Source of the DNA: Inhella proteolytica
GTDB lineage: Bacteria > Pseudomonadota > Gammaproteobacteria > Burkholderiales > Burkholderiaceae_C
NCBI RefSeq assembly: GCF_016093275.1
Contig: NZ_JAEDAK010000011.1
Location: 90,731 to 154,730, forward strand
Reading direction: 5' to 3'
Length of the DNA: 64,000 bases
A program made the position numbers and the translations under genes. A model generated the notes under the pieces. It saw nothing but the letters and a program-made list of their open reading frames with translations, had not been told where the DNA came from and did not search any database. Shown here in pieces: positions 1-9,854 of the stretch. How positions within the stretch are numbered: the stretch's first letter is position 1; each line of letters starts with the position of its first letter.

Positions 1-427
1 GCTTGGGCGCGTTGCCCTTGGGCTTGAAGGTGTTGATCGAGGCGACGAACTCCTTCTCGGTGGGCAGGTCGCCGGGCACTTCGAAGCTCTTGAGCTTGTC
101 GCCCTCGAACAGGGCCACCAGGCGGCGCGCTTGCGGTGCGGCACCCTGGCGGCGGATGGTGAACACGTAGTCCCAGCGGTCGGCGTGGAAGGCGTCGGTC
201 AGCATGGGCGAACCGAGCAGGTCGCGCACCTGGTCGCGGCTCATGCCGGGCTTGACCTTCTCCGCGGCTTCCTTGGTGACCACATTGCCCTGCACGATCT
301 CGACGCGGTAGAGCGGCACCACCGCCATGAAGCGGTCGTCATGCCCGACCCAGGAGCTGCAGGCGGAAAGGCCGGCCAGGGCGGCCAGACCCAGGGTGGG
401 GCGCAGAAGGCGGAACGAAACAGGCAT
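1..427 (-). CDS. bamE: Outer-membrane assembly lipoprotein BamE (partial at window edge)
   Basis: BamE (SmpA/OmlA family) is the small lipoprotein of the BAM complex, which inserts beta-barrel proteins into the outer membrane. About 142 residues are visible; the 3' end lies beyond the left edge. The N-terminus has basic residues, a hydrophobic stretch and a lipobox L-S-A-C with the lipidated Cys at residue 23. The downstream YRVEIVQGN motif, the PGMSRDQVRDLLGSP helix and WDYVFTIRR strand are characteristic of the family. The gene diverges from fur, a common arrangement in Burkholderiales. The ATG at 427 gives a good signal peptide, so I keep that start. Confidence 0.93.
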   Translation of the reverse strand, partial: MPVSFRLLRPTLGLAALAGLSACSSWVGHDDRFMAVVPLYRVEIVQGNVVTKEAAEKVKPGMSRDQVRDLLGSPMLTDAFHADRWDYVFTIRRQGAAPQARRLVALFEGDKLKSFEVPGDLPTEKEFVASINTFKPKGNAPK

Positions 428-499
428 GGGCGTCAATCAAGGGCTTGGACCGGGCAGGGCCTCAGTCCGGGTGCCGGGCGGCCCGGAGGGCTCGCTGGC

Positions 500-517
500 T
501 ATGATCGAACGATTCTA
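500..517. promoter_or_regulatory. Candidate overlapping -10 elements of fur and bamE
   Basis: TATGAT on the plus strand (500–505) points toward fur and TAGAAT on the minus strand (517–512) points toward bamE. The two hexamers are separated by only 6 nt. No convincing -35 is visible for either, so this is a tentative call from -10 similarity and position in the divergent gap. Confidence 0.35.
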
Positions 518-546
518 GGCGGCCCCTCCAGCGCCCCCGCCCGGCC

Positions 547-972
547 ATGACGCACAGCGACGAAATCAAGAACAGCGGCCTCAAGGCCACCCTGCCCCGC
601 ATCAAGGTGCTGGAGGTCTTCCAGCGCGCCACGCGCCGCCACCTCAGCGCTGAAGATGTCTACAAGGCCCTGCTGGCCGAGGATGCCGACATCGGCCTGG
701 CCACGGTGTACCGGGTGCTGACCCAGTTCGAGCAGGCCGGCCTGCTGACGCGCAACCATTTCGAGGCCGGCAAAGCGGTGTTCGAGCTCAATCAGGGGCA
801 CCACCACGACCACCTGGTGTGCCTGAGCTGCGGCAAGGTTGAGGAATTCTTCGACGAAGCGATCGAACAGCGTCAGCACGCCATCGCGCGCGAGCGCGGC
901 TTCGAGCTGCAGGAGCATTCGCTCTCGCTGTACGCGGTCTGCATCCAGAAGGACTGCCCGAACCGCAAATAG
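547..972 (+). CDS. fur: Ferric uptake regulator Fur
   Basis: Fur is a dimeric metal-dependent repressor that controls iron uptake genes when loaded with Fe2+. The 141-residue length is normal. The N-terminal winged helix (about 1–82) carries the SGLKATLPR start and the recognition segment [12 protein letters not shown]. The metal and dimerisation domain shows HHHDH at 85–89, the structural zinc pairs C92/C95 (CLSC) and C132/C137 (C-x4-C), and H124. The stop lies 2 nt from the convergent hprK stop. No canonical 19-bp Fur box could be seen upstream, so autoregulation is not shown here. Confidence 0.96.
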   Translation: MTHSDEIKNSGLKATLPRIKVLEVFQRATRRHLSAEDVYKALLAEDADIGLATVYRVLTQFEQAGLLTRNHFEAGKAVFELNQGHHHDHLVCLSCGKVEEFFDEAIEQRQHAIARERGFELQEHSLSLYAVCIQKDCPNRK

Positions 973-974
973 CG

Positions 975-1937
975 CTACAGGCTTTCTTCGCCGCCGCGCT
1001 CCAGCGCGCGTTGATGGCGCTGGATGAACTCCTGGTAGGTGTCGATGCCGCGCAGTTGCAGGATGGAGTTGCGCACCGCGGCCTCCACCAGCACGGCCAG
1101 GTTACGGCCGGCGTCCACGGCGATCACCACCTTGCGGGTGGGCACGCCCAGCACATCCTCGTATAGCGGCTCATAGGGGAGGCGCTCGAACTCGCGCTCC
1201 AGGGTCTCGCGCCGCACCAAGTGCACGATGAGCTTGAGGCGCATCTTGCGGCGCACCGCGGTCTCGCCAAAGATGGCCTTGATGTCCAGCAGGCCGATAC
1301 CGCGCACTTCCAGCAGATTGGCCAACAACTCGGGACAGCGCCCCACGATGACGTCCTGGGCGATGCGGAAAAAGTCCACCGCGTCGTCAGCCACCAGACC
1401 GTGGCCGCGCGAGATCAGTTCCAGGCCCAGTTCGCTCTTGCCCAGGCCGGATTCGCCGGTCAGCAGCACGCCCAGGCCGAGGATGTCCATGAACACGCCG
1501 TGGCGGGTGGTGCGCACTGCGCAGATCTGCGCCAGGTAACTGCGCACCACGTCGATCACATAGCCGGCCGAGGCCTCGGTGGTGAAGAGCGGAATGTCCG
1601 CGCGGTCGCACATGGCGACGAGCTTGGGTGGCGCGGCGCTGCCATCGGCCACGATGATGACCGGCGGCTCCAGCGTGACGATGCGCGAGACGCGGCGCTC
1701 CAGCACCTCGTCGCTGGCTTCGGTGAGGTATCTGACCTCGCGCGTACCGACGATCTGCACCCGGTAGGGGTGGATGTAGTTCAGGTAGCCGACCAGATCG
1801 GCCGCCGACTGCGCCTCGCGCAGCGCGGCCTCGGCGAAGCGGCGTTCCGGGTGGGCATGGCCAGCCACCCAATGCCAGCGCAAGGCCTCGCGGTGCTCTT
1901 CAAACAGCCGGTCGGCGCTGATCGATACGGGTTTCAT
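975..1937 (-). CDS. hprK: HPr kinase/phosphorylase
   Basis: HprK phosphorylates and dephosphorylates the regulatory serine of HPr-type phosphocarriers; in proteobacteria it belongs to the incomplete, regulatory PTS. The 320 residues comprise an N-terminal domain (1–~130) and a kinase domain with Walker A GESGLGKS at 161–168. The HprK signature [15 protein letters not shown] follows at ~210–224. The gene directly follows ptsN on the same strand with a 31-nt gap. A GATACT hexamer (1949–1944) lies 6 nt upstream of the ATG, so an internal promoter making a leaderless mRNA is possible besides read-through from ptsN. Confidence 0.96.
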   Translation of the reverse strand: MKPVSISADRLFEEHREALRWHWVAGHAHPERRFAEAALREAQSAADLVGYLNYIHPYRVQIVGTREVRYLTEASDEVLERRVSRIVTLEPPVIIVADGSAAPPKLVAMCDRADIPLFTTEASAGYVIDVVRSYLAQICAVRTTRHGVFMDILGLGVLLTGESGLGKSELGLELISRGHGLVADDAVDFFRIAQDVIVGRCPELLANLLEVRGIGLLDIKAIFGETAVRRKMRLKLIVHLVRRETLEREFERLPYEPLYEDVLGVPTRKVVIAVDAGRNLAVLVEAAVRNSILQLRGIDTYQEFIQRHQRALERGGEESL

Positions 1938-1968
1938 GCCGCCAGTATCGGCGCGCCAGGAAACGCGT

Positions 1969-2439
1969 TCAGGCGGCGGAGCGCACCGGCTGCCAGTCGC
2001 TGATCAGGCGATGCACCACGGCGGGGTCGGCCTCGGTCTTGAGGCGCTCGCGCAGATCCTTTTCGCTGAGCATCTCGGCGATCTCGGACAGGATTTCCAG
2101 ATGGCGCTGCGTGGCCGCCTCCGGCACCAGCAGCACGATCAGCAGGCTGACGGGTTCGTCATCCGGGGCGTCAAAGCCGATCGCCTGCTGCACGCGCAGC
2201 ACAGCCGCCAGAGGGTTCTTCAGGCCCTTGATGCGGCCATGCGGAATGGCCACGCCGTGCCCCAGGCCGGTGGAGCCGAGCCGTTCGCGCGCAAACAGGT
2301 TGTCGGTGACCACCGCGCGGGCCACGCCCTGGTGGTTCTCGAACATCAATCCGGCCTGTTCAAACAGACGCTTCTTGCTGGTCGCTTCAACGTCCACCTG
2401 CACGTTCTGTGCGGGCAGGATGGCGGCGAGTCGGTTCAT
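1969..2439 (-). CDS. ptsN: PTS IIA-like nitrogen-regulatory protein PtsN
   Basis: PtsN (EIIA-Ntr) is the terminal phosphoacceptor of the nitrogen PTS and regulates potassium transport and other targets rather than sugar uptake. The 156-residue protein has the EIIA-type-2 fold; the motif [12 protein letters not shown] contains the phosphorylatable His67. The gene lies between hpf and hprK, the order typical of betaproteobacteria. An intrinsic terminator stands between hpf and ptsN, so ptsN needs read-through or its own promoter in the 2440–2531 gap. Confidence 0.95.
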   Translation of the reverse strand: MNRLAAILPAQNVQVDVEATSKKRLFEQAGLMFENHQGVARAVVTDNLFARERLGSTGLGHGVAIPHGRIKGLKNPLAAVLRVQQAIGFDAPDDEPVSLLIVLLVPEAATQRHLEILSEIAEMLSEKDLRERLKTEADPAVVHRLISDWQPVRSAA

Positions 2440-2531
2440 GGTCTTGGCTGGGCGGGGTCAGGAATCGACCCAAGAAGGACGCGAATTATAGAAATCACCC
2501 CCCGCTGCTGCGTCGAGTGGACTCTCCCAAC

Positions 2532-2558
2532 AAAAAAGCGGCCCGCAGGCCGCTTTTT
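2532..2558 (-). terminator. Intrinsic terminator after hpf
   Basis: The stem GCGGCC (2538–2543) pairs with GGCCGC (2548–2553) around a 4-nt loop. It is flanked by an A-run and a T-run, so it can work in both directions. On the minus strand it follows the hpf stop codon and precedes ptsN. Confidence 0.85.
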
Positions 2559-2573
2559 CGTGCTTGGGTGAAT

Positions 2574-2918
2574 TCAACCCGCAGCCCCCACGTCCATGCG
2601 CTTGGCAGAGGCGTGGTTATGGTCTTGCAGCATCTCCTTGTGCCGACAGACTTGGCGATCCAGCTTGTCCATCAGCTGATCGATCGCAGCGTACAGATCC
2701 TCGTGAGACTGCTCCACAAAAATGTCCCGACCTTTGACGTGTAGGGTGACTTCGGCGCGTTGCCGACGGTCCTTCTCCTTTTGCTTTTCCACCGTGAGCA
2801 GGACGTTGATGTCAACGACCTGATCAAAGTGGCGGGTCACCCGGTCCAGCTTGTTGACCACGTATTCACGCAGTGCTGGCGTCACCTCGAGGTGATGTCC
2901 GCTGATCGTCAGGTTCAT
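2574..2918 (-). CDS. hpf: Ribosome hibernation-promoting factor (short HPF/RaiA type)
   Basis: HPF-family proteins bind the small ribosomal subunit in stationary phase and inactivate ribosomes. The start at 2918 gives 114 residues beginning [20 protein letters not shown], the classical short-HPF N-terminus, and has a strong GGAGG ribosome-binding site just upstream. A longer reading frame runs upstream, but its sequence is unlike the family. No C-terminal dimerisation domain is present, so it is the short form. rpoN, the usual upstream neighbour, is not in this window; the gene diverges from corA instead. Confidence 0.93.
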   Translation of the reverse strand: MNLTISGHHLEVTPALREYVVNKLDRVTRHFDQVVDINVLLTVEKQKEKDRRQRAEVTLHVKGRDIFVEQSHEDLYAAIDQLMDKLDRQVCRHKEMLQDHNHASAKRMDVGAAG

Positions 2919-3368
2919 AAAGGAGCCTCCTTTCAAGGCTTGGGCACAAAAACGCGCTGTGGCGCCGCGGGTCTCGACGCGGCGCGGCACAGCGCGGATA
3001 GGCGACCGGAGGGACGGGGCTGCAGCGTTTGGCTTGGCCCGATGCCCAGCCGCCGAGGGGGCTGGGAGAGACGGCGTGACAGCCGTCAAAGAGGGGGCAT
3101 CGAACTGCAACATGACTCCGGTAGCGAGTCCAGTGTGCCCACATCGGCACGCTGCGGCAAGCCCCAATCACCTTTCGAAACCCCCTAGTTCTGAGCCAAA
3201 TCAAAGCGGGATTTCGGCCGCCATAATGGCTCGTTTTCCAGCTCGGAGCCCTCTCTTGGACAGCGATCACCCTCGGTGACCGTCCGCCCCGCTGCAGGCG
3301 TGTCGGCGTGACGGTGCCCCCTCCCACCCGCCCCCGGTTCGCGCCGAACCCCGTACCCCGCAGCGCCG
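2919..3368. other. 450-bp gene-free region between hpf and corA
   Basis: I find no convincing gene here. It holds two adjacent perfect hairpins: CCCAGCC/GGCTGGG (3045–3051 with 3060–3066) and GACGGC/GCCGTC (3070–3075 with 3082–3087). They could fold in a long hpf leader. CATAAT at 3222–3227 may be a -10 for corA, without a recognisable -35. Overlapping open frames on both strands look like GC-rich shadows. Confidence 0.4.
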
Positions 3369-4337
3369 ATGCTGAACATCTTTTCGCTTGAGAACGGCCG
3401 CCTGGCCGGCTTGGCCCCGGACAGCTTTGATGCGCCGGATGCCGCGCGCCTCAAACCCATCTGGATCGACCTGGAAGACCCGAGCGCCGACGACAAGCGC
3501 TGGGTGGCCGCGCATTTCGGCCTGCTGATCCCCGAGGACGCGATCGACGACGACCTCGAAGAATCCGCCCGCTTCTACGAGGAAGACGACGGCCAGCTGC
3601 ACATCCGCTCCGACTTCCTGCGCCTGGACGACGAAGGCAATTCGCGCAACGTGCGCGTGGCCTTCATCTTGCACCGCAACACCCTGTTCTCGATCCGCAA
3701 GGAAGACCTGCCCGTGTTCCGGCTGCTGCGCTTGCGCGCACGCCGCACGCCGGCGCTGATCGACGACGCCAAGGACGTGCTGCTCAAGCTCTACGACGCC
3801 GACGCCGAGTACAGCGCCGATGCGCTCGAGGGCATTTACGACGCGCTCAATGCCATCAGCGCGCGCGTGCTCAAGGAGCAGGTGGACGACCAGACCGCCG
3901 GCGAGGTGCTGACGGCGATCGCCCGCGAGGAAGACTTGAACGGCCGCATCCGCCGCAATGTGATGGACACGCGGCGCGCGCTCAGCTTCATGATGCGCAG
4001 CCGCATGCTCAGCGCCGAGCAGTTCGAGGATTCGCGCCAGATCCTGCGCGACATCGACTCGCTCGACAGCCACACCGCCTTCCTGTTCGACAAGATCAAC
4101 TTCCTGATGGATGCGACCGTCGGTTTCATCAACATCAACCAGAACAGGATCATCAAGATCTTCTCGGTGGCCTCGGTGGCCCTGCTGCCGCCCACGCTGA
4201 TCGCCTCGGTGTACGGCATGAACTTCAAGTTCATGCCGGAACTGGACCAACCCTGGGGCTATCCCTTTGCCCTGGGGCTGATGTTGGTGTCGGTGGCGGC
4301 ACCGTTCCTGTACTTCCGCCGCAAGGGCTGGTTGTGA
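3369..4337 (+). CDS. corA: CorA-family magnesium/cobalt transporter
   Basis: CorA is a pentameric inner-membrane channel for Mg2+ (also Co2+ and Ni2+). The 322-residue protein has the long acidic cytoplasmic domain and two C-terminal membrane segments (about 262–281 and 298–316). The signature YGMN is at 282–285, followed by an acidic periplasmic loop and a basic C-terminal tail (RRKGW). The stop codon overlaps the next start by 4 nt (GTGA), so the HAD gene downstream is translationally coupled. Confidence 0.95.
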   Translation: MLNIFSLENGRLAGLAPDSFDAPDAARLKPIWIDLEDPSADDKRWVAAHFGLLIPEDAIDDDLEESARFYEEDDGQLHIRSDFLRLDDEGNSRNVRVAFILHRNTLFSIRKEDLPVFRLLRLRARRTPALIDDAKDVLLKLYDADAEYSADALEGIYDALNAISARVLKEQVDDQTAGEVLTAIAREEDLNGRIRRNVMDTRRALSFMMRSRMLSAEQFEDSRQILRDIDSLDSHTAFLFDKINFLMDATVGFININQNRIIKIFSVASVALLPPTLIASVYGMNFKFMPELDQPWGYPFALGLMLVSVAAPFLYFRRKGWL

Positions 4338-5026
4338 CGGCCATCCGCGCGCTGACCCTGGATCTGGACGAGACGCTGTGGCCGATCCAGCCCGTGATCG
4401 AGCGCGCCGAGGCCGAACTGCATGCCTGGCTTCGGCAGCACGCGGCGGCCACGGCGGCGCGCTTTGACGTCCCGGCCCTGCAGGCCCTGCGCGATGCGGT
4501 GGCGCTCGAGTTCCCGGACCGCGCGCACGACTTCACCTGGCTGCGCCGCGAGTCCATCGAGCGTGCGCTGGTGTTGGCGGGCGACGCGCCGGAGCTGGCC
4601 GAGCCGGCCTTCGAGCACTTCTTCGAATGGCGGCACCGCGTGGTCCTGTTCGACGACGCGCTGCCGGCGCTCCAGCGCCTCTGCGGCCGCTACCCGATCC
4701 TGGCGCTGACGAACGGCAATGCCGAGCTGGCACGCATCGGCCTGGCGCCTTACTTCGTCGGCCGGCTGAGCGCGCGCGAATTCGGGCGCGGCAAGCCGCA
4801 TGCGGACTTCTTCCATGCCGCCTGCTCGCAGCTGGGCCTGACCCCAGACCAGGTGCTGCATGTGGGCGACGACTGGGCGCTGGACATCGAAGGCGCCCAT
4901 GGCGCCGGCCAGCCCAGCGCCTGGATCTGCCGCCCGCACCATGCGGCCAAGCCGGCCTGGGCCCAGGCCAAGCCCTGGTTCGAGGGCGCCGACCTGTTGC
5001 AGCTTGCCGATCGCCTAGGCGCCTGA
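4334..5026 (+). CDS. HAD-superfamily hydrolase (subfamily IA phosphatase)
   Basis: This is a probable small-molecule phosphatase of the HAD family, 230 residues. Motif I is DLDET with nucleophile D10 and acid/base D12. Motif II is the ALTNGN segment, and motif IV is VGDDWALDIEGA near residue 180. The helical cap sits between motifs I and II. The start is GTG at 4334, overlapping the corA stop. The 3' end overlaps the convergent transporter gene by 12 nt. The substrate cannot be read from the sequence; YjjG-like nucleotidase and phosphoglycolate-phosphatase-like roles are both possible. Confidence 0.85.
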   Translation: MTAIRALTLDLDETLWPIQPVIERAEAELHAWLRQHAAATAARFDVPALQALRDAVALEFPDRAHDFTWLRRESIERALVLAGDAPELAEPAFEHFFEWRHRVVLFDDALPALQRLCGRYPILALTNGNAELARIGLAPYFVGRLSAREFGRGKPHADFFHAACSQLGLTPDQVLHVGDDWALDIEGAHGAGQPSAWICRPHHAAKPAWAQAKPWFEGADLLQLADRLGA

Positions 5027-5899
5027 AGCCAGCATCGCCACCCCAGCGGCGATGCAAAGCGCGCCGAGCGCGCGCGCGACTCGATCGGACTCCTGTAGCA
5101 GATGGCCGCCGATCAGCGCGGCGAACAGCATCGAGCATTCGCGCGCCGGGGCGACGGTGGACAGCGGCGCCGATTGCAGCGCCCACAGCACCAGGATGTA
5201 GGCCAGCGGGCTGACGCTGCCGACGATCAGCACCGCCTTCCAGTCGGCCGCCCAGGTGCGCGCCAGCGTGCCGGCCGGGCGCCGCGCCAGAAAGGGCAGC
5301 AGCAGCGGCAGGCGCAGCACATTGCAGAGGTAGTCGAGCAGCAGCGGGCTGACGGCGAGCACCTTGACGCCATAGGCGTCGATGACGGTGTAGCCGGCGA
5401 TCAGCGCCCCGGTCAGCGCACCCCAGCGCAGACCAGCCCGCACCGGGGGCGTGAGCGCGCGCCGGCGCAGCAGGCCGGACAACAGCAACACCCCGAACAG
5501 CAGCGTGGCAATACCCGCCCAGCCCCAGGGCCCCGGGCGTTCGCCCAGGAGCAGCACGGCGGCCAGGCTGGACAGCAGCGGGCCGCTGCCGCGCGCCACC
5601 GGGTAGACGACGGTCAGGTCGGCCTTGCGGTAGCCGATCAGCAGCGCGCTGAAGTAGCCCAGGTGCACGACCGCACTCAGCGTCACCACGACCCAAGCTT
5701 GCCAGCCCCAGGCGCCCAGCTCGCGCCAGGCCACCCACAGGCCCAGCGGCGCCCAAAGCGTGATGACGGCCAGCGCGCACAGGGCCTGGAAGGCGATCTG
5801 ATCGCCCTCCCCACCGCTGCGCGCCTTTTTGGCGGCGATGTTCCAGCCGGCGTGCAGCAGCGCGGCCAGCAGCACCAGGACCAGGGCCTGCGAGCTCAA
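5015..5899 (-). CDS. DMT-superfamily (EamA) transporter
   Basis: Inner-membrane drug/metabolite-type exporter with about ten hydrophobic segments arranged as two EamA repeats; the first begins with [17 protein letters not shown] place the start at TTG 5899, which overlaps the LysR stop codon as TTGA; this gives 294 residues and begins right before the first membrane helix. An ATG further upstream (5965) would extend the gene deep into the LysR coding region and is less likely. The overlap argues for co-transcription with the LysR gene, which may regulate it. The substrate is unknown. Confidence 0.8.
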   Translation of the reverse strand: MSSQALVLVLLAALLHAGWNIAAKKARSGGEGDQIAFQALCALAVITLWAPLGLWVAWRELGAWGWQAWVVVTLSAVVHLGYFSALLIGYRKADLTVVYPVARGSGPLLSSLAAVLLLGERPGPWGWAGIATLLFGVLLLSGLLRRRALTPPVRAGLRWGALTGALIAGYTVIDAYGVKVLAVSPLLLDYLCNVLRLPLLLPFLARRPAGTLARTWAADWKAVLIVGSVSPLAYILVLWALQSAPLSTVAPARECSMLFAALIGGHLLQESDRVARALGALCIAAGVAMLASGA

Positions 5900-6816
5900 G
5901 CCGGCGACCCAGTGCGCAGCCAATACTCGCTGCGCGCGTAATGGGCGCGCAGATGCTCGACCCACAGGCGCACCCGCAGCGGCTGCAAGGAGCGCTCGGG
6001 GGTCACCGCGTAGATGCCATTGGGCGGCGCCGCGAAGGCATCCAGCACCGAGACGAGGCGGCCGGCCTGGCAGTCGCCCGCCACCTCCCAGCTGCTACGC
6101 CAGGCCAGGCCCAGGCCCTGCAGGCACCACTCGTGCAATACCTGGCCATCACTGCAATCCAGCCGGCCGCCCTGGCGGTGGTAGTGCATCTGCCCGTCGA
6201 TGCGGAAGGCCCAGCCGCGCGTCTGGCTGGCGTCCGAGCTCAGCATCAGGCATTCGTGCTGCAGCAGCTCGCGCGGGTGCTGGGGGGTGCCGGCACGCGC
6301 CAGGTAGGCCGGCGCGGCCACCACCAGGCGGCGGTTGTCCGCCAGGCGCTGGCTGACCAGGCTGGAATCGGGCAGATCGCCCACGCGCACGGCGCAGTCG
6401 TAGCCCTCGTGCACCAGGTCGATGACGCGATCGGCCAGATTGAGGGACACGCGCAGCTGGGGGTGCTGGGCCAGGAAGCCGGGCAACAGGGGGGCGACAT
6501 GGCGGCGGCCGAAACCGGCCGGCGCGGTGAGGCGCAGATGGCCGCTGGCCTGCGCGCCGCCAGCACTGACCAGGCTCTCGGCCCCTGCCAGTTCGGCCAG
6601 GATGCGCTGGCAGTCTTCCAGGTAGTTCTGCCCCTCGGGCGTGAGCGTGAGCTTGCGCGTGGTGCGGTGCATCAGGCGCACGCCCAGGCGCGCCTCCAGA
6701 GCGTCGATGCGCCGGCCGATCACCGCGGGCGCCACATCTTCCAGCGCCGCCGCGGCCGTGAAGCTGCCCCGCGTGGCCACGGCCACAAAGGTCTCGATTT
6801 GGGTGAAGCGGTCCAT
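5896..6816 (-). CDS. LysR-family transcriptional regulator
   Basis: The 306-residue protein has an N-terminal winged helix-turn-helix (about 1–60: [28 protein letters not shown]) and a LysR substrate-binding domain. It is closest in style to the group that regulates neighbouring oxidoreductase or transporter genes. It is divergent from glcB across 111 bp and overlaps the DMT transporter downstream, so either could be its target. A CATAAT hexamer (6831–6826) lies 9 nt before the ATG, consistent with a nearly leaderless transcript. Confidence 0.9.
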   Translation of the reverse strand: MDRFTQIETFVAVATRGSFTAAAALEDVAPAVIGRRIDALEARLGVRLMHRTTRKLTLTPEGQNYLEDCQRILAELAGAESLVSAGGAQASGHLRLTAPAGFGRRHVAPLLPGFLAQHPQLRVSLNLADRVIDLVHEGYDCAVRVGDLPDSSLVSQRLADNRRLVVAAPAYLARAGTPQHPRELLQHECLMLSSDASQTRGWAFRIDGQMHYHRQGGRLDCSDGQVLHEWCLQGLGLAWRSSWEVAGDCQAGRLVSVLDAFAAPPNGIYAVTPERSLQPLRVRLWVEHLRAHYARSEYWLRTGSPA

Positions 6817-6867
6817 GGCGGGTCGATTATGTGCATCTCAGTCACAAATGAACCGCATGGAAGGGGC

Positions 6868-6896
6868 TTAATCCCCGCAGCCGATCGCACTAAATT
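6868..6896 (+). promoter_or_regulatory. Candidate sigma-70 promoter of glcB
   Basis: TTAATC (6868–6873) and TAAATT (6891–6896) are 17 nt apart. The predicted transcript would start near 6903 and give a short leader carrying GGAG 8 nt before the glcB ATG. The LysR promoter element lies on the other strand about 40 bp to the left. Confidence 0.5.
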
Positions 6897-6927
6897 GCGG
6901 CCAAGCCCGCTGTTTCGGAGATTTTTC

Positions 6928-9114
6928 ATGACCCACCCCATCGCCATCCACCGCCTGCAAGTGGCCGCCCCGCTGAAGCGCTTCATCGACGAGGAGGTGC
7001 TGCCCGGCACCGGCCTGTCCAGCGACCAGTACTGGGCCGGCTTCGACGCCATCGCCCACGAGCTGGCGCCCAAGAACGCCGCCCTGCTGGCGGAGCGTGA
7101 GCGCCTGCAGGCCGAGTTGGACGCCTGGCACCGCGCCCACCCTGGCCCCATCCGCGACATGGCGGCTTACCAAGCCTTCCTGAAGCAGATCGGCTACCTG
7201 GTGGAACCGCCGGCCAGCGTGCAGGCCGAGACCGCCCATGTGGATGCCGAGCTGGCCCAGCAAGCCGGCCCGCAGCTGGTGGTGCCGGTGATGAACGCCC
7301 GCTACGCGCTGAACGCCGCCAATGCGCGCTGGGGCAGCCTGTACGACGCGCTCTACGGCACCGATGCCATTCCCGAGACCGAAGGCCGCGAGAAGGCCGG
7401 TGCCTACAACCCGGTGCGCGGCGCCGCCGTGGTGGCCTTCGCGCGCCAGTTCCTGGACGAAGCCGCGCCGCTGGCCGGCGGCAGCCACGGCAGCGCGCGC
7501 GCCTATGCGGTGGTGAACGGCCAGCTTCAGGTGGATGGCGTGGGCGCCCTGAAGGACCCGGCGCAGTTCGTCGGCTATCGCGGTGAGCCTGCCGCGCCAA
7601 CCGCCGTGCTGCTGCGGCACCACGGCCTGCACATCGAGATCCAGATCGACCGCAGCCATCCCATCGGCAAGACCGACGCCGCCGGCGTGGCCGACGTGGT
7701 GCTGGAGGCAGCGCTCTCCACCATCCTGGACCTGGAGGACTCGATTGCGGCGGTGGACGCTGAAGACAAGGTGCAGGCCTACCGCAACTACCTCGGCATC
7801 CTCAAAGGCACGCTGAAGGAGACCGTGGCCAAGGGCGGCAAGACGATCGAGCGCACGCTCAACCCCGACCGCGTCTACACCGCAGCCCAGGGCGGTGAGC
7901 TGGTGCTGCCGGGCCGCTCCCTGCTGTTCGTGCGCAATGTCGGCCACCTGATGACCAACCCTGCCGTGACCCTGGAGGGCGGCCGCGAGATCCCCGAGGG
8001 CATCCTGGACGCGCTGGTGACGGTGGCCATTGCGCTGCACGACGGCAAGGGCCCGGTGAAGAACAGCCGCGCCGGCTCAATCTACATCGTCAAGCCCAAG
8101 ATGCACGGCCCCTCCGAGGTGGCCTTCGCCTGCGAGATCTTCAGCCGCGTGGAGCAGCTGCTCGGCCTGGCGCCCAACACGGTCAAGCTGGGCATCATGG
8201 ACGAGGAGCGCCGTACCTCGGTCAACCTGGCCGCCTGCATCGCCGCGGCCAAGAGCCGGGTCGCCTTCATCAACACCGGCTTCCTGGACCGCACTGGCGA
8301 CGAGATGCACACCGCCATGCGCGCCGGCCCGATGCGCCGCAAGGCCGACATGAAGAGCTCGGAGTGGATCCAGGCCTACGAAAAGCTCAACGTCAAGGTG
8401 GGCCTGGCCTGCGGTCTGCGCGGTCGCGCCCAGATCGGCAAGGGCATGTGGGCCATGCCGGACCTGATGGCCGCCATGCTGGAGCAGAAGATCGCCCACC
8501 CCAAGAGCGGCGCCAACACCGCCTGGGTGCCCAGCCCCACCGCCGCCACCCTGCACGCGCTGCACTATCACCGTGTGGACGTGCCGGCCCTGCAGCGCGA
8601 GATCGAAGTCCAGGGCTTCAGCGCCGACGAACGCGCCGCCCTGCAGACCCAGCTGCTGACCGTGCCGGTGGCCGCCGAACCCAACTGGAGTGCGGCCGAG
8701 CGCCAGCAGGAGCTGGACAACAACGTGCAGGGCATCCTGGGCTATGTGGTGCGCTGGGTCGAGCAGGGCGTGGGTTGCTCCAAGGTGCCAGACATCCACA
8801 ACATCGGCCTGATGGAAGACCGCGCCACCTTGCGCATCTCCAGCCAGCACATCGCCAACTGGCTGCTGCACGGCGTGGTGACGGAAGCCCAGGTGCGCGA
8901 GACCTTCGCGCGCATGGCGGCCGTGGTGGACGGCCAGAACGCCGGCGACCCGGCCTACGCGCCGATGGCGCCGACGTTGGGCACCGCCCAGGTGTCACCC
9001 GCCTACCAGGCGGCGCTGGACCTGGTGTTCAAGGGCGTGGAGCAGCCGAGCGGTTACACCGAACCCCTGCTGCACGCCTGGCGCCTGAAGGTAAAGGCCG
9101 CCGCCGCGGCCTGA
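6928..9114 (+). CDS. glcB: Malate synthase G
   Basis: Malate synthase G condenses glyoxylate with acetyl-CoA to give malate, allowing growth on two-carbon compounds. From the ATG at 6928 the protein has 728 residues, the G-isoform size (~720) and not the ~530-residue A form. The TIM-barrel core contains [16 protein letters not shown] with the acidic Mg2+ ligands, and [12 protein letters not shown] in the glyoxylate-binding region. The open frame continues far upstream, but a GGAG ribosome-binding site and the conserved N-terminus support this start. Isocitrate lyase and the glycolate oxidase genes are not in the window. Confidence 0.96.
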   Translation: MTHPIAIHRLQVAAPLKRFIDEEVLPGTGLSSDQYWAGFDAIAHELAPKNAALLAERERLQAELDAWHRAHPGPIRDMAAYQAFLKQIGYLVEPPASVQAETAHVDAELAQQAGPQLVVPVMNARYALNAANARWGSLYDALYGTDAIPETEGREKAGAYNPVRGAAVVAFARQFLDEAAPLAGGSHGSARAYAVVNGQLQVDGVGALKDPAQFVGYRGEPAAPTAVLLRHHGLHIEIQIDRSHPIGKTDAAGVADVVLEAALSTILDLEDSIAAVDAEDKVQAYRNYLGILKGTLKETVAKGGKTIERTLNPDRVYTAAQGGELVLPGRSLLFVRNVGHLMTNPAVTLEGGREIPEGILDALVTVAIALHDGKGPVKNSRAGSIYIVKPKMHGPSEVAFACEIFSRVEQLLGLAPNTVKLGIMDEERRTSVNLAACIAAAKSRVAFINTGFLDRTGDEMHTAMRAGPMRRKADMKSSEWIQAYEKLNVKVGLACGLRGRAQIGKGMWAMPDLMAAMLEQKIAHPKSGANTAWVPSPTAATLHALHYHRVDVPALQREIEVQGFSADERAALQTQLLTVPVAAEPNWSAAERQQELDNNVQGILGYVVRWVEQGVGCSKVPDIHNIGLMEDRATLRISSQHIANWLLHGVVTEAQVRETFARMAAVVDGQNAGDPAYAPMAPTLGTAQVSPAYQAALDLVFKGVEQPSGYTEPLLHAWRLKVKAAAAA

Positions 9115-9124
9115 GGACGACGCC

Positions 9125-9140
9125 CCCGGCCTCGGCCGGG
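9125..9140. terminator. Hairpin between convergent glcB and dksA-like genes
   Basis: CCCGGC (9125–9130) pairs with GCCGGG (9135–9140). It lies between two convergent stop codons but has no T-run, so it is at best a weak terminator. Confidence 0.35.
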
Positions 9141-9144
9141 AGCT

Positions 9145-9507
9145 TCAAACGGCTTCGCTGCGCTGCTGGCAGGCCACGCAGCGCAGCGCGGCCGGCTGGG
9201 CCTTGAGCCGGTCGAAGGGAATGCCGGCACCGCAATCGACGCACTCGCCGTAGCTGCCGGCGCGCAGGCGCAGCAGGGCCTCGCCGAGCTCGCGCTCCTC
9301 CACCATCAACCGGTCCGCACGCTCCAGCGCCACCTCCCGGTCGCCCTCATGCTCGCGCGGGGCGTCGGGGTCGTCGCTGAGCAATTCGGCGGCCTGCTGC
9401 ACCCGGCCGCCCGCATCGGGCGGCGCCCGGCGCTGCAACTCGCGGTGCATCTGCACCAGCTCGGATTCCAGCAGCGCACGCTGGGCGGGGGTCAGACTCG
9501 AACTCAT
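9145..9507 (-). CDS. DksA/TraR-family C4 zinc-finger protein
   Basis: Members of this family enter the secondary channel of RNA polymerase and modulate initiation, often with ppGpp. The 120-residue protein has a long helical coiled coil and a C-terminal zinc finger with two CxxC pairs (CVDC and CVAC) about 20 residues apart. It is shorter than canonical DksA (~150 residues), and its coiled-coil tip DDPDA differs from the canonical DxxDxA. I therefore call it a DksA-like paralogue rather than dksA itself. The start has an AGGAGG-like ribosome-binding site. Confidence 0.85.
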   Translation of the reverse strand: MSSSLTPAQRALLESELVQMHRELQRRAPPDAGGRVQQAAELLSDDPDAPREHEGDREVALERADRLMVEERELGEALLRLRAGSYGECVDCGAGIPFDRLKAQPAALRCVACQQRSEAV

Positions 9508-9821
9508 GGTGAAGCCTCCTGGTGGGCCGGATGCTCTCAGGGGCAGGAGCGGCCCGTCTTGTGCCAGGTCAAGACCGATGGCTGCGCGTCGCCTTCCCGG
9601 CGATAGTTGCGCGCAAACAACAACCCAAGTTCATCGCTTACCAGTTGTTTGGCGATTTTGCCAGCGGTTAAATGCATTATGAGAGCAACTTTTTGCAATT
9701 GAATGTGGCCCGGATCGGACGCCAAGAGTCATGGCGTTACTCCCGACACGGGTCCTCCACCCCCTCTCCCAGAATCCGGCCCGCTCGTACGGGCGGCCAT
9801 GAGCAGCCCTCAGCCAGACCG
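9508..9821. other. Long, locally AT-richer leader/intergenic region before the TonB receptor
   Basis: No gene is supported. On the plus strand TTGTTT (9645–9650) and TAAATG (9669–9674), 18 nt apart, may be a promoter. Downstream there are small hairpins: CGCCA/TGGCG (9720–9736) and GCCCG/CGGGC (about 9779–9794). A terminator-like hairpin follows at 9822. The whole could be a structured 5' leader or a small RNA. No cobalamin-riboswitch elements and no Fur box are visible. Confidence 0.4.
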
Positions 9822-9854
9822 GAGCACCTCACCCCAGGTGCTCTTTTTGTTTTC
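9822..9854 (+). terminator. Intrinsic terminator-like hairpin just upstream of the receptor start
   Basis: GAGCACCT (9822–9829) pairs perfectly with AGGTGCTC (9836–9843) around a 6-nt loop. A run of T (9844–9854, one G) follows. It ends directly before the receptor ribosome-binding site TTGGAG (9855–9860). It can be an attenuator of the receptor gene or the 3' end of an upstream small RNA. Confidence 0.8.

Noticed and set aside
5941..6927. A long N-terminal extension of malate synthase G
   Set aside because: The frame is open upstream, but it lies antisense to the LysR gene. The ribosome-binding site, conserved N-terminus and family length support the start at 6928.
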